A stretch of DNA of 42,530 nt from Rhodocaloribacter litoris. GTDB lineage: Bacteria > Bacteroidota > Rhodothermia > Rhodothermales > ISCAR-4553. Under the pieces are notes generated by a model. It was not told the DNA's origin. It saw only the letters and a list, made by a program, of their open reading frames with translations, and made no database searches. The stretch lies in assembly GCF_011682235.2 (NCBI RefSeq), contig NZ_CP076718.1, positions 2,530,189 to 2,572,718 of the forward strand, given 5' to 3'. Shown here one piece after another: positions 23,505 to 31,916 of the stretch. How positions within the stretch are numbered: position 1 is the stretch's first letter; each line of letters starts with the position of its first letter. A program made the position numbers and the translations under genes.

Positions 23505-23930
23505 ATGCGAGCGAACATGATGGACTTCAACGAACGGAGCGCATACCCGCATCCCGACGAGTTCACGGTGATGCGGCCTGAATATACCGAGCTGGAAGAC
23601 GGGTACTTCCAGGCCACCATCACCATCACCCCGTTCCGCGTGACCGGGCGCAGCGTGACGAAGGCCGGGGCGCGGCGGGCGGCGCTCTACGAGGCCGCCA
23701 AGACGTATCGCTCCTATCACCCTTCGTATCGCGTCGAAAGCCCGTACCCGGACGAGTTCGTCGACCAGGAGGGTATCCACTGGCGCCGCGTCCCGGAGGC
23801 GCAGCGCGAACAGCTCGGCGACTACGTTTTCATCGATGAGGACGGTGAGGAGGACTACGCCGACATCGAAACCATGCTGATGTGGGATGTGCGTCCCGCT
23901 CCCGTCGAGGCCGAGGAGGAAGACGAATAG
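23505..23930 (+). CDS. Small acidic protein of unknown function
   Basis: The product is about 141 residues with no family that I recognise. The centre (ATITITPFRVTGRSVTKAGARRAALYEAAKTYR) looks like a strand followed by a helix, and the C-terminus is strongly acidic (DEDGEEDYADIE... and a final EEEDE), a common pattern in halophilic or thermophilic Rhodothermota proteins. ATG codons at 23487, 23505 and 23517 are all possible; 23505 is a middle choice without a clear ribosome-binding site. It is transcribed divergently from nrdJ and followed by a strong terminator. Confidence 0.65.
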   Translation: MRANMMDFNERSAYPHPDEFTVMRPEYTELEDGYFQATITITPFRVTGRSVTKAGARRAALYEAAKTYRSYHPSYRVESPYPDEFVDQEGIHWRRVPEAQREQLGDYVFIDEDGEEDYADIETMLMWDVRPAPVEAEEEDE

Positions 23931-23952
23931 GGGGCCGGCGGCACCCGTGTCG

Positions 23953-23988
23953 AAAGCGCCTCGGTGGGATGGCCGGGGCGCTTTTTTG
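23953..23988 (+). terminator. Terminator after the acidic-protein gene
   Basis: AAGCGCCTCGG pairs with CCGGGGCGCTT, followed by TTTTTG, 25 bases beyond the stop codon. Confidence 0.88.
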
Positions 23989-24032
23989 TTGCGCCGGGCG
24001 ACTCCGGTTCTCCGGGGCGCCGGCCCGCGTTG

Positions 24033-24040
24033 AAAGGAGG
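24033..24040 (+). promoter_or_regulatory. Strong Shine-Dalgarno site of the GatZ-family gene
   Basis: AAAGGAGG is a near-perfect anti-16S complement at good spacing from the ATG at 24050. Such a strong site is unusual among the genes of this window and fixes the start 56 codons inside the longest open frame. Confidence 0.85.
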
Positions 24041-24049
24041 TGTGTCGAT

Positions 24050-25351
24050 ATGCCCGGGGCAAGGTCGTCGCGTACAACGAGGCTGGAGCACCATGCCGGG
24101 ACGCGCGGGCTGTCGGTGGCCCGGCTCCTGGTGGACGTGCTGGCGGGGCCGCTGGCCGGGCGGCATACCCTGCTGGCCGTCTGTCCCAACTCGGTGGCGG
24201 TGACGCGCGCGGCGCTCCGGGCGGCCCGGGCGGCCGACACCCCCCTCTTTTTTGCCGCTACCCTCAACCAGGTCGACCGTGACGGGGGCTACACGGGGTT
24301 CTCCCCCGGCACCTTTGCGGCCTTCGTGCGCGAGGAGTGCCGGAACCTGGACCTCGACGTGCCGGTGGTGCTCGGCCTGGATCACGGCGGGCCCTGGAAG
24401 AAGGATGCCCACCGGACCGATCGCCTGCCCTATGCCCGGGTGTTCGACGAGGTGCTGCGCTCGCTCGAAGCCTGCCTGGACGCCGGCTATGGCCTGCTCC
24501 ACATCGACCCGACCGTCGATCCCGGCTGGCCCGGCGGGGTGCCTGTGGAGGTCATCGTGGAGCGGACGGTGGTGCTGATGCGCCATGCCGAGGCCTACCG
24601 CCGCCGGGCCGGCTACCCGCCGGTGGCCTACGAGGTGGGCACGGAGGAGACGGGCGGGGGACTCGACCACGAGGGGCGCTTCGCCGCTTTTCTCGAAGCC
24701 CTGGAGGCAGCCCTCGAGCGGGACGGCCTGCCACGCCCCTGCTTCGTCGTCGGCGACGTGGGGACGACCCTCGACGGCCGGGCCTTCGACGCCGAGCGTG
24801 CCCGGCGGCTCGCAGCCCGGGCGCACGCCTTCGGAGCCGTCCTCAAAGGGCACTATACCGACGATGTGGAACGGCCCGAGGCCTATCCGGCGGCAGGGGT
24901 CGGCGGGGCGAACATCGGGCCGGGGCTGGCGGCCGTCGAATATGCGGCGCTCATGGAGCTGGTTGCCCACGAGGCGCGTCTCGGCCTCGACAGCGGCTTT
25001 GCCGGGGCCCTGCGCCGGGCCGTCGTCGCCGGCGGGCGGTGGCGGAAGTGGCTGCGTCCGGACGAGCGGGGCCGGCCCTTCGGCGCGCTGGCCCCCGAAC
25101 GGCAGGCGTGGCTCATCGAGACGGGGAGCCGCTATGTGTGGACGCAGCCGGACGTCCGGGCCGCCCGGGCACGGCTCTACGCCCACCTGGCCCCCCACCG
25201 CGACGCCGATGCCTATGTGGTCCGGCGCATCCAGGAGGCCATCCTCCGTTATGCCCGCGCCTTCAACCTGCCCGGCTTCATGGATCGCCTCCTGGCTGCG
25301 CTCGGTGAAGGCGGTGCCTCTCCGGCTCAGTTCCAGGAGAGCACCGCGTAG
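24050..25351 (+). CDS. GatZ/KbaZ-family protein (tagatose-bisphosphate aldolase non-catalytic subunit-like)
   Basis: The 433-residue protein matches the GatZ/KbaZ family: AATLNQVDRDGGYTGFSP, VVLGLDHGGPW, HIDPTVDP, YEVGTEETGGG and a C-terminal ARAFNLPGFMDRLL helix. In enterobacteria GatZ/KbaZ supports the class II aldolase GatY/KbaY; no gatY-like gene lies nearby, so this copy may act with a distant partner or be a stand-alone aldolase-like enzyme. The start is decided by AAAGGAGG at 24033-24040, nine bases before the ATG; the open frame upstream runs through the terminator and is not coding. Its last 25 bases overlap the convergent EEP-family gene. Confidence 0.85.
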   Translation: MPGARSSRTTRLEHHAGTRGLSVARLLVDVLAGPLAGRHTLLAVCPNSVAVTRAALRAARAADTPLFFAATLNQVDRDGGYTGFSPGTFAAFVREECRNLDLDVPVVLGLDHGGPWKKDAHRTDRLPYARVFDEVLRSLEACLDAGYGLLHIDPTVDPGWPGGVPVEVIVERTVVLMRHAEAYRRRAGYPPVAYEVGTEETGGGLDHEGRFAAFLEALEAALERDGLPRPCFVVGDVGTTLDGRAFDAERARRLAARAHAFGAVLKGHYTDDVERPEAYPAAGVGGANIGPGLAAVEYAALMELVAHEARLGLDSGFAGALRRAVVAGGRWRKWLRPDERGRPFGALAPERQAWLIETGSRYVWTQPDVRAARARLYAHLAPHRDADAYVVRRIQEAILRYARAFNLPGFMDRLLAALGEGGASPAQFQESTA

Positions 25352-26226
25352 ACCGGCAGGTGGTCCGAGATCCGGCGCGCCTCGCGCAGGGTGGCGAAGG
25401 TTTCGGTGAAGTCGATCACCCCGGCTTCCTCGACGCGCAGCGGCGCCCGCTCGAAGAAGATGTTGTCGTATTCGCTGGCCAGGTGTTCGCCGTTGGTGCG
25501 GCGCATCTTCAGGCTGGTCTTCTGGCCGATGAGGGCCGGGGCATAGCCGGCCCGGCGCAGCCCGTCGTAGGCGGGGTCGTCCTGCGGCAGGTTGAAGTCG
25601 CCCACGAGGACGAGGTGGTCGTCGGTGTAGCGGGTGTGCAGCGCGTCGAGGAGGCGTATCTCCCGTTCGGGCTTTTTGGAGGTGGGTACGGCGTGGAAGG
25701 AAGCGACGAGGAGGCGTTGCCCGGTCTGTACATGCTCGAAGCGGGCCAGGAACGGCTCCCGGTCGAGCGCGTCGGCCAGGGAGGCTTCGAGCCAGGGGCG
25801 GCCGATGAGGCGGACGCGGGAGGCTTTCCAGAGGAAAGCATAGCGTTCCGATCCGTCCCCCGTGGTCGGGTCGCTGACCACGTAGTCCCAGGCCGTTCCG
25901 GTGCGGCCCAGTTCATCGGCCAGCCGGGCGACGGCCTGGGCTCCCGGCGGGGAGGTGGAGACCTCCTGCACGGCCACCAGGTCCGCATGCCGGAGCTGCC
26001 GGGCGATGAAGGCCATCTCGGTATCGTCCTTCGAGCGACCGAAGTTGTAGAGGTTCCACGTCACCAGGTGCAGGCGGGGGTCCTGCTCCGGGACGCCGGT
26101 GACGGGCCCGGGCGGGGTGGACCGGTAGGTGAGGATGAAGTAGGCGGCGACGAGCGCGGCGGCCAGGATGAGCACGATGAGGATCGCGCGCAGCAGCCGG
26201 CCTTTTCGTTGTGGTGGGGGTTCCAT
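25327..26226 (-). CDS. Membrane-anchored endonuclease/exonuclease/phosphatase-family protein
   Basis: The 299-residue protein begins with a single transmembrane anchor (LLRAILIVLILAAALVAAYFIL, residues about 11-32), placing the catalytic domain outside the cytoplasm. Family motifs are VTWNLYNFG, the metal-binding glutamate in VAVQEVS, the VGDFNLPQDDP loop and the catalytic SDHLPV at the C-terminus. The fold covers DNases and phosphodiesterases; the substrate is unknown. The ATG at 26226 is chosen because it starts just before the anchor. The membrane-protein gene ends 20 bases upstream, so the two are probably one operon. Confidence 0.88.
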   Translation of the reverse strand: MEPPPQRKGRLLRAILIVLILAAALVAAYFILTYRSTPPGPVTGVPEQDPRLHLVTWNLYNFGRSKDDTEMAFIARQLRHADLVAVQEVSTSPPGAQAVARLADELGRTGTAWDYVVSDPTTGDGSERYAFLWKASRVRLIGRPWLEASLADALDREPFLARFEHVQTGQRLLVASFHAVPTSKKPEREIRLLDALHTRYTDDHLVLVGDFNLPQDDPAYDGLRRAGYAPALIGQKTSLKMRRTNGEHLASEYDNIFFERAPLRVEEAGVIDFTETFATLREARRISDHLPVYAVLSWN

Positions 26227-26246
26227 GGGGCTTCGGAGCGATGGCG

Positions 26247-26837
26247 TCAGAAGAGGGCGACGAAGAGCAGGGTCAGGGCGGCCAGGGCGATCAGCACGGC
26301 ACCGGCGACCGTGGCCGTGACGGCGATCGCCAGCATCCACGGGTTCAACAGGCGCGCCAGGGCGGCGTACTGGACGAGCAGGCCGCGGGCGTCGAGCACG
26401 AGTGTGCGGAGGTCGAGCACGCCTTTGACGAGGCGCCACAACCACCACCGGCCGCGTGCTCCGGTTCCGGTGGCCGTCGCATAGAGGTCTGCCGTCCGGG
26501 TACGACCGGTGTCGAGCGTGCGGGCGAGGCGGGCCGGCAGGGCCGTGAGTTCACGCAGGCCGGCGTCGAAGAGCCACAGCAGGACGCCGGGCGCCAGCAG
26601 GAACACCAGCCCGAGGCCGGCGAGCACCCAGGCCCATACGGCGTCGAAGGTGAAAGGATAGGCCGCCAGCCCCCAGAGCCAGGCGCCGGCGGCCAGCGTG
26701 GCCAGCGCCAGGCGCCGGGTCAGGCCGGTGAGCGCGCCGGCCTGGCGGGCCAGCGCGTCCACCGTGAGCGCCAGGCGCCCGCGCTCCTGTGCCGGACGTG
26801 GGGCCGTCCGCTCTCCGGGCGGCGTCGAGGGTTCCAT
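26247..26837 (-). CDS. Membrane protein of unknown function
   Basis: The 196-residue product has a charged N-terminal region, hydrophobic segments at about 44-62, 68-92 and 165-195, and an amphipathic arginine-rich middle (ARLARTLDTGRTRTADLYATATG). I do not recognise a named family. It lies 20 bases before the EEP-family gene and 78 bases after the M20 gene on the same strand, suggesting a three-gene unit. Confidence 0.75.
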   Translation of the reverse strand: MEPSTPPGERTAPRPAQERGRLALTVDALARQAGALTGLTRRLALATLAAGAWLWGLAAYPFTFDAVWAWVLAGLGLVFLLAPGVLLWLFDAGLRELTALPARLARTLDTGRTRTADLYATATGTGARGRWWLWRLVKGVLDLRTLVLDARGLLVQYAALARLLNPWMLAIAVTATVAGAVLIALAALTLLFVALF

Positions 26838-26915
26838 GGGCTACGGGGCTGGGCGGAAGAAAGGGGCGGTTCCGGGGCGAGGGACGTGCCCGCCGCCCGC
26901 TGACGGGCGCCGGTC

Positions 26916-28220
26916 TCACTCGGCGGTGTGCATCCACAGGTAGTCCACCGCCAGGTGGGCCAGGGCGCGGACACCCACGGGCAGCGCGGCCTCGTCCACC
27001 CGGAAACGGGGCGAGTGGTTGACGGGGAAGTCCTCGGGCGGGGCGCCGGGCGTGCGGATGCCCAGGAGGAAGTACAGGCCGGGCACCTCGCGGGCGAAGA
27101 ACGAGAAGTCTTCGGCGCCCATCTGGCGCGGCGCCTCCACCACCTCGGCCACCCGCCGGAGCGTCGGCAGCATGGCCGCCGTCAGCTCCGGGTCGTTGTA
27201 CGTGACGGGGTAGCCGAGACCGATGTTCACCTCGGCCGTCGCGCCGGCGCTCTCGGCGATCTTCGTGGCGGTGCGGCGGATACGCGCGTGCAGGTCCGCC
27301 TGCATGGCCGTGTCGAAGGTGCGGATGGTGCCCGTCATCTCCACCGTCTCGGGGATGATGTTGCCGCGCACGCCGCCGTGCAGGCTCCCGATGCTGACCA
27401 CGGCCGGGGCGTTCGTGACGTCGAGCTGGCGGCTGGGGATGGTCTGGAGGGCGAGCGTGATCTGCGCCGCGACCGTCACCGGGTCGATGCCCAGCCAGGG
27501 ATAGGCGCCGTGGGCCTGCCGCCCCTGCACGCGGATGAAGAGGCCGTCCGAGGCTGCCATGATGCCGCCGGGCCGCACGGCGATCTGGCCGACCTCCCAG
27601 TGCGGCACCACGTGCAGCCCGAAGACGGCGTCGGGGCGGGGATCGTCGAAGGCACCTTCCTCGAGCATCAGTTCGGCGCCGCCCTCCTCCCCGGCCGGCG
27701 CCCCCTCCTCGGCGGGCTGGAAGAGGAACACGACCGTGCCGGGCAGATCGTCCTTCACCGAGGCCAGCACCTCGGCCACGCCCATCAGGATGGCGACGTG
27801 GTTGTCGTGCCCGCAGGCGTGCATGACGCCCACCTCCTGCCCGTTGTACGTGGCCCGCACCTTTGAGGCGAAGGGCAGGTCCACCTCCTCGGTGACGGGC
27901 AGCGCGTCCATGTCGGCGCGGAGGGCCACCACGGGGCCGGGCCGGCCGCCGCGCAGCACCCCCACCACCCCGGTGTGGGCGATGCCGGTGCGGACGTCCA
28001 TGCCCAGGGCCTTCAGGTGCTCGGCCACCTTCGCCGCCGTGCGGAACTCGCGGTTGGAGAGCTCCGGGTTGGCGTGGATGTCGCGGCGCCAGGCGACCAC
28101 CCGCTCGGTGGACGCCTCCACCGCCCGGTCGATGGCCGCCCGGAGGGCCTCCGGCGCCTGCGCCTTCCCTTCGGTCGAAAACACCCACAGCGCGAGCAGA
28201 AGCAGGACGAGTCGTTTCAT
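26916..28220 (-). CDS. Secreted M20-family amidohydrolase
   Basis: This zinc-dependent hydrolase of the N-acyl amino acid/hippurate hydrolase type (M20D) has 434 residues. The signal peptide is KRLVLLLLALWVFSTEGKAQ. Metal-ligand motifs HACGHDNH, FQPAEEG and the FGLHVVP histidine are present, along with the C-terminal QMGAEDFSFF and VNHSPRF with its last ligand histidine. The dimerisation domain sits in the middle (about 200-310). It probably cleaves N-acylated amino acids or peptides outside the cytoplasm. An alternative ATG lies three codons upstream. It heads the unit that includes the membrane protein and the EEP protein. Confidence 0.93.
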   Translation of the reverse strand: MKRLVLLLLALWVFSTEGKAQAPEALRAAIDRAVEASTERVVAWRRDIHANPELSNREFRTAAKVAEHLKALGMDVRTGIAHTGVVGVLRGGRPGPVVALRADMDALPVTEEVDLPFASKVRATYNGQEVGVMHACGHDNHVAILMGVAEVLASVKDDLPGTVVFLFQPAEEGAPAGEEGGAELMLEEGAFDDPRPDAVFGLHVVPHWEVGQIAVRPGGIMAASDGLFIRVQGRQAHGAYPWLGIDPVTVAAQITLALQTIPSRQLDVTNAPAVVSIGSLHGGVRGNIIPETVEMTGTIRTFDTAMQADLHARIRRTATKIAESAGATAEVNIGLGYPVTYNDPELTAAMLPTLRRVAEVVEAPRQMGAEDFSFFAREVPGLYFLLGIRTPGAPPEDFPVNHSPRFRVDEAALPVGVRALAHLAVDYLWMHTAE

Positions 28221-28365
28221 GGCAGACAAGGGCGGATGGGTGGAGGGTGGAGAGTAATGAACTGATGTTACGCAGTAGGCGGCGAAGTCGCCACGTTTCT
28301 CGCCTTGCGCTTTGTGACAGGGCCCCCGAACGGGAAGCGGGCGACCCCCATCCCCCCTTCGGGGA

Positions 28366-28406
28366 CCTTCCCCCTGTGCGGCCGCGTGGCGCGGTCAGGG
28401 GGAAGG
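28366..28406. repeat. Inverted repeat next to the IS4-family element
   Basis: CCTTCCCCCTG at 28366-28376 and CAGGGGGAAGG at 28396-28406 are perfect 11-base arms around a GC-rich loop. It lies 48 bases from the palindrome that was the IS target, so two palindromic units stood side by side, as in extragenic palindromic repeats. Confidence 0.7.
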
Positions 28407-28445
28407 GCTCGCAGAGCGTTTTTCTCGCCCTCAAAGCCCCTCCCC

Positions 28446-28454
28446 TTGCCAAGG
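28446..28454. repeat. Left 9-bp target duplication of the IS4-family element
   Basis: TTGCCAAGG is present here and again at 29973-29981, directly outside both inverted repeats. Confidence 0.92.
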
Positions 28455-29972
28455 CTTACCTTTACCCACAAATCAGGAGGGATGAAAGACGAGCCAGGCG
28501 GAGGCGATATCGGTGAGACGTTGCCAGCCGCGCCAGAGCACCGTGACCCCCGGAGGCCCGTCGTTTTTGCGAGCAAGAAAGCCGCCCAGCCGGGCGATCC
28601 ACAGGACCACCTGGCCCACCGTGGGCGGCCGGGCAGGCACCTGCTGCGTCTTGTGGTGGAAGGTATACAGAGCCCGCCACTCATGCTCGGCCAGCACCAG
28701 CGTGCAGGGCGCATCAGGCGCATGACGGGCCACCAGGGTCATCCAGAAAAGACGCCAGGCTATGATGCTGAACAGGGCCAGATAGGGCATCAGACGCTCC
28801 ACGCCGGCCAACGGGGCTTTTTCCACACGGCATCCCGATTTGAGCACCTTGTGATAGACCTCAATCTGCCAGCGCAGGCCGTACCACCGGATCCGCTCCA
28901 CGGCGTCGGCAAAACGATGCACCGGCACCGTGCTCAAAAGAAGCCAGCACAAAGGCGGGTCCTCCGCGGGCGGGGCCTCCTCTTGCACCAGCACCGCATA
29001 GAGCGGCATATCGCCCATCTTTTTGCGCAGGTGCCGAGGGGCTTTCAAGCTCACAGGCGCAAAGCGCACCGTGACCGAGGCCTGGCGTTTCGGCTTCCCT
29101 TTGCGGGCGGGGACGAGCACCTGCAACTGCCCGCACGCCGCTTGCCGGCCCATCACCTCCCAGAGCCGCCCCACTTCGGGTGCACAGACGGAGCGGTTCT
29201 GGGCGGCTCGCACCAGCAGGTCGGTCTCCAGGGTGCGGGCCTGGTGAAAAAGCTCAAAAAGGTCGGACTCGCTGTCGCCGATGGTGATGAGCTGGGCCTC
29301 GGGGGGAACGACGGCCTGGGTCTGTTGCAGGGCCTGGAGCCACTTGGAACTTTCCTTCTCTTCGATGGGCAGCTTGCGTCGTTCGTCTGCGGTGCGCTGG
29401 TGCATCGTGGGGGGGCGCACCCAGATGGCCTGACCGGCCAATCCGAGCGGAAGGCCCTGCTCGGTCATGAGCAGGCTGGTGTGCATGACTATGCCGGACA
29501 GGTTCTGCTGCGCGGTGCCGATGGGTCCGAGCCCCTTTGTACTGGGATGATGGGTATAGTTCAGGTAGGTCGTATCCTGAATGGCAAAGAGCCGTTTGTG
29601 CCCCTGGGCCCGCTCCCGCGTACGGCGATAATGGGGCGCCCGGATCTTCTCGGCGGTCGTTTTGGCATTGTCGAAGAGCCGGTAGGCGGCCTTGGTGTCG
29701 GCCCAATCCGCACAGGCCTGATTGATCGACACCGAAGGCCTGGCCGCCAGTTTGGCGCCGGTGTCGAGCAGTCGCCGGTCCAGGCGCTTGTCGCCCAGCG
29801 CCATGTCGTGCAATTCATGCACAAGCCAGGTGGAGAGTTCATCGACCTCAGGGAGGTCTGGGATTGCTTCCGTATCCATCGGGGGGCTCCTCTTCAATGG
29901 CTTCGATGGGGTAAAAGGTTATTTGATCAGCATCCTTCTGCTAATCTCACGGCACTTGTGGGTAAAGGTAAG
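28455..29972 (-). mobile_element. Complete IS4-family insertion sequence (1518 bp)
   Basis: The ends are the inverted repeat CTTACCTTTACCCACAA, 17 identical bases at 28455-28471 and 29956-29972. Nine-base direct duplications flank both ends, the size expected of the IS50-like group of IS4. One intact transposase gene fills the element. The undamaged ends and duplication point to recent insertion. Removing it with one duplication restores a perfect palindrome with arms CCTCCCCTTG / CAAGGGGAGG. Confidence 0.93.
28473..29879 (-). CDS. IS4-family transposase (Tn5-like)
   Basis: This is a DDE transposase of 468 residues. The catalytic aspartates lie in AIQDTTYLNYT and IGDSESDLFEL. The glutamate lies in YGLRWQIEVYHKVLK, which matches the IS4-family signature Y-(2)-R-(3)-E-(6)-K exactly. 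The N-terminal WLVHELHDMALGDKRLDRRLL is the Tn5-type DNA-binding domain. The ATG at 29879 follows GAAGAGGAG at good spacing; the frame extends six codons to a TTG that would destroy that site. Its stop codon lies at the inner edge of the left inverted repeat. Confidence 0.95.
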   Translation of the reverse strand: MDTEAIPDLPEVDELSTWLVHELHDMALGDKRLDRRLLDTGAKLAARPSVSINQACADWADTKAAYRLFDNAKTTAEKIRAPHYRRTRERAQGHKRLFAIQDTTYLNYTHHPSTKGLGPIGTAQQNLSGIVMHTSLLMTEQGLPLGLAGQAIWVRPPTMHQRTADERRKLPIEEKESSKWLQALQQTQAVVPPEAQLITIGDSESDLFELFHQARTLETDLLVRAAQNRSVCAPEVGRLWEVMGRQAACGQLQVLVPARKGKPKRQASVTVRFAPVSLKAPRHLRKKMGDMPLYAVLVQEEAPPAEDPPLCWLLLSTVPVHRFADAVERIRWYGLRWQIEVYHKVLKSGCRVEKAPLAGVERLMPYLALFSIIAWRLFWMTLVARHAPDAPCTLVLAEHEWRALYTFHHKTQQVPARPPTVGQVVLWIARLGGFLARKNDGPPGVTVLWRGWQRLTDIASAWLVFHPS

Positions 29973-29981
29973 TTGCCAAGG
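29973..29981. repeat. Right 9-bp target duplication of the IS4-family element
   Basis: TTGCCAAGG is identical to the left copy at 28446-28454. Confidence 0.92.
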
Positions 29982-30138
29982 GGAGGTGTCGCGGAGCGAC
30001 GGAGGGGTCGTTCCACTACCGGACAGGTCTCAATTACGTAAATGAAGCGTAGGGCCTGGGGAGTGAAGCATGGAGGGTGGTGAGCGCTACGAATGGCGTC
30101 GGCTCATGGGCCGTTACGCACTACGCACCACGCACCAC

Positions 30139-31653
30139 TCAATACTTCGCCGGCTGGCGGGCGGCGGCGGTGGCGTCGAGGATGAACCGGCGCAGGTGGT
30201 CGTTGGAGGCGGCCAGGTCCTCTTCGCGCAGGTACATCATGTGCCCGCTCCGGTAGGCCCGGAAGGCCAGCCGGTCGCGCAGCTTGCCGCTCGGGTCCAG
30301 GTTCCACATGGTGTACTTGGCCGAGAAGTAATCCGTGGCCCCGTCGTAGTAGCCCACCTGAAAAAGGACACGCAGGAACGGGTTCTGTGCCATGGCCTGC
30401 CGCAGGTTCTCGCCCGTCTCGTCCCCCTCGCGGTTCCAGGGGGAGACGGGGCCGAAGATGTTGTACTGCAGGTCCGTCTTGAAGCCCAGCTCCTCGCGGA
30501 GGTAGTGGTTGATAGCCGGCGTGAAGGCGTGGTTCCAGGAGGTCAGCTCGGGCGGGTAGTCGTACCGCTCGCCGCCGTCGGTGCGGTCGATGCCCTTGTA
30601 GCGCGAGTCCAGGCGGCCGATGGTGAAGCCCTCGTCGCGGAGGAGCTCTTTCCAGAAGGCGGAGGCCGGCACGGCCACGTTGTAGTCGAGCACGAAGTCG
30701 ACCGAGAGGCCCGAGAAGCGGGCCACCTCTTCGGCGAGGCCCTGCTTCCGGTCGGCGTCGAGGAAGCCGCCATAGGCCAGCGCCGGCAGGTATTCCTCCA
30801 CGGTGAACCGCTCGGCCAGGGGCAGCACCTCTTCGAGGTCCATCGCCTGGAGGTCGGGCGGGAGCTTGCCGTGGTACCAGGCGGCGGCCGTGTAGTAGGG
30901 CAGCTTCAGCACCTCCGAGCGGGCCCGCGTCGCCGGCGGCTCCAGCCCCAGGTCGGTGGGCGAGACGAGCACGACGCCGTTGAGGTACATCCAGTGCCGG
31001 TTCTGGAGCGCACCCGCCAGCCCCGAGACGCGTGTGGTGCCGTAGCTCTCCCCGATCAGGAACTTGGGCGAGGTCCAGTAGCCGTGCCGCGACACCCAGG
31101 CGTCGATCCAGTCGGCCAGGTAGGCCACGTCCTCGTTCACCCCGAAGAACTGCTTCGGGTCGGCCTCGCCGAGCACGCGGGAAAAGCCGGTGTTGACGGG
31201 GTCGACGTAGACGATGTCGGCCACGTCGAGGATGGAGTGCGGGTTGTCGCGCGTGCCGTAGGGCTGGATGGGGTAGCCCTCGGGGTCGATGACGAGCTGC
31301 TTCGGGCCGGTGTAGCCCAGGTGCATCCACACCGAGGCCGAGCCGGGGCCGCCGTTGAAGGAGATGAGGAGCGGCCGCTGCGACCGGTCGGCCACGTCGG
31401 TGCGGGCGTAGTGGGTGTAGAACAGCGCGGCGATGGGCTTGCCGTCGTCGTTCCAGACGGGCATGGTGCCGGCGGTGGCGCGGTACGGAACGCGCTGCCC
31501 CCGGATGGTGACCTCGTGCGTGGTGGTGACGGTGGTGTCGGGCGGCAGGTGCCGTTCCTGGGCGCGCCCCGGCGCCGCCAGCGCCAGCAGCACGGCCGCC
31601 ACCACGGGCAGGTGCGCGAAACGAACCAGGAAGAGAGGATGGAAAGAACGCAT
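30139..31653 (-). CDS. Secreted S10-family serine carboxypeptidase
   Basis: The 504-residue exported peptidase has a signal peptide (residues about 10-30, ending APGRAQ). The oxyanion-hole motif FNGGPGS, the catalytic serine in GESYG, the aspartate in YDGATDY and the histidine in SGHMMY complete the triad of the alpha/beta-hydrolase fold. Family members remove C-terminal residues, often at acid pH. The start at 31653 puts the signal peptide at the N-terminus; 48 more open codons upstream are unlikely to be used. It is transcribed divergently from the SulP gene and has no operon partner. Confidence 0.93.
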   Translation of the reverse strand: MRSFHPLFLVRFAHLPVVAAVLLALAAPGRAQERHLPPDTTVTTTHEVTIRGQRVPYRATAGTMPVWNDDGKPIAALFYTHYARTDVADRSQRPLLISFNGGPGSASVWMHLGYTGPKQLVIDPEGYPIQPYGTRDNPHSILDVADIVYVDPVNTGFSRVLGEADPKQFFGVNEDVAYLADWIDAWVSRHGYWTSPKFLIGESYGTTRVSGLAGALQNRHWMYLNGVVLVSPTDLGLEPPATRARSEVLKLPYYTAAAWYHGKLPPDLQAMDLEEVLPLAERFTVEEYLPALAYGGFLDADRKQGLAEEVARFSGLSVDFVLDYNVAVPASAFWKELLRDEGFTIGRLDSRYKGIDRTDGGERYDYPPELTSWNHAFTPAINHYLREELGFKTDLQYNIFGPVSPWNREGDETGENLRQAMAQNPFLRVLFQVGYYDGATDYFSAKYTMWNLDPSGKLRDRLAFRAYRSGHMMYLREEDLAASNDHLRRFILDATAAARQPAKY

Positions 31654-31916
31654 AAACAGAGGGAAAAAGGGAGACTTGCGACGACACGCCTCCGAAGTTA
31701 CCGAACGCCTCCGGCGGGCGCAACCTTCGCACGGGAAAGGCAGCGTACCCGTGGCGCTCCTCACACGCCAGTACCTTGCGGATACCCGCGGAGACACCGT
31801 TCGAAAAAACTTCGACGAATCATCACATCAGCACTTGATCTTTTACTGTGGACAAGGTTGAAGGGGGCAATTTGCACCGTTCCGTTTCCCCGCCTCATCC
31901 CTGCTCACCACATGCC

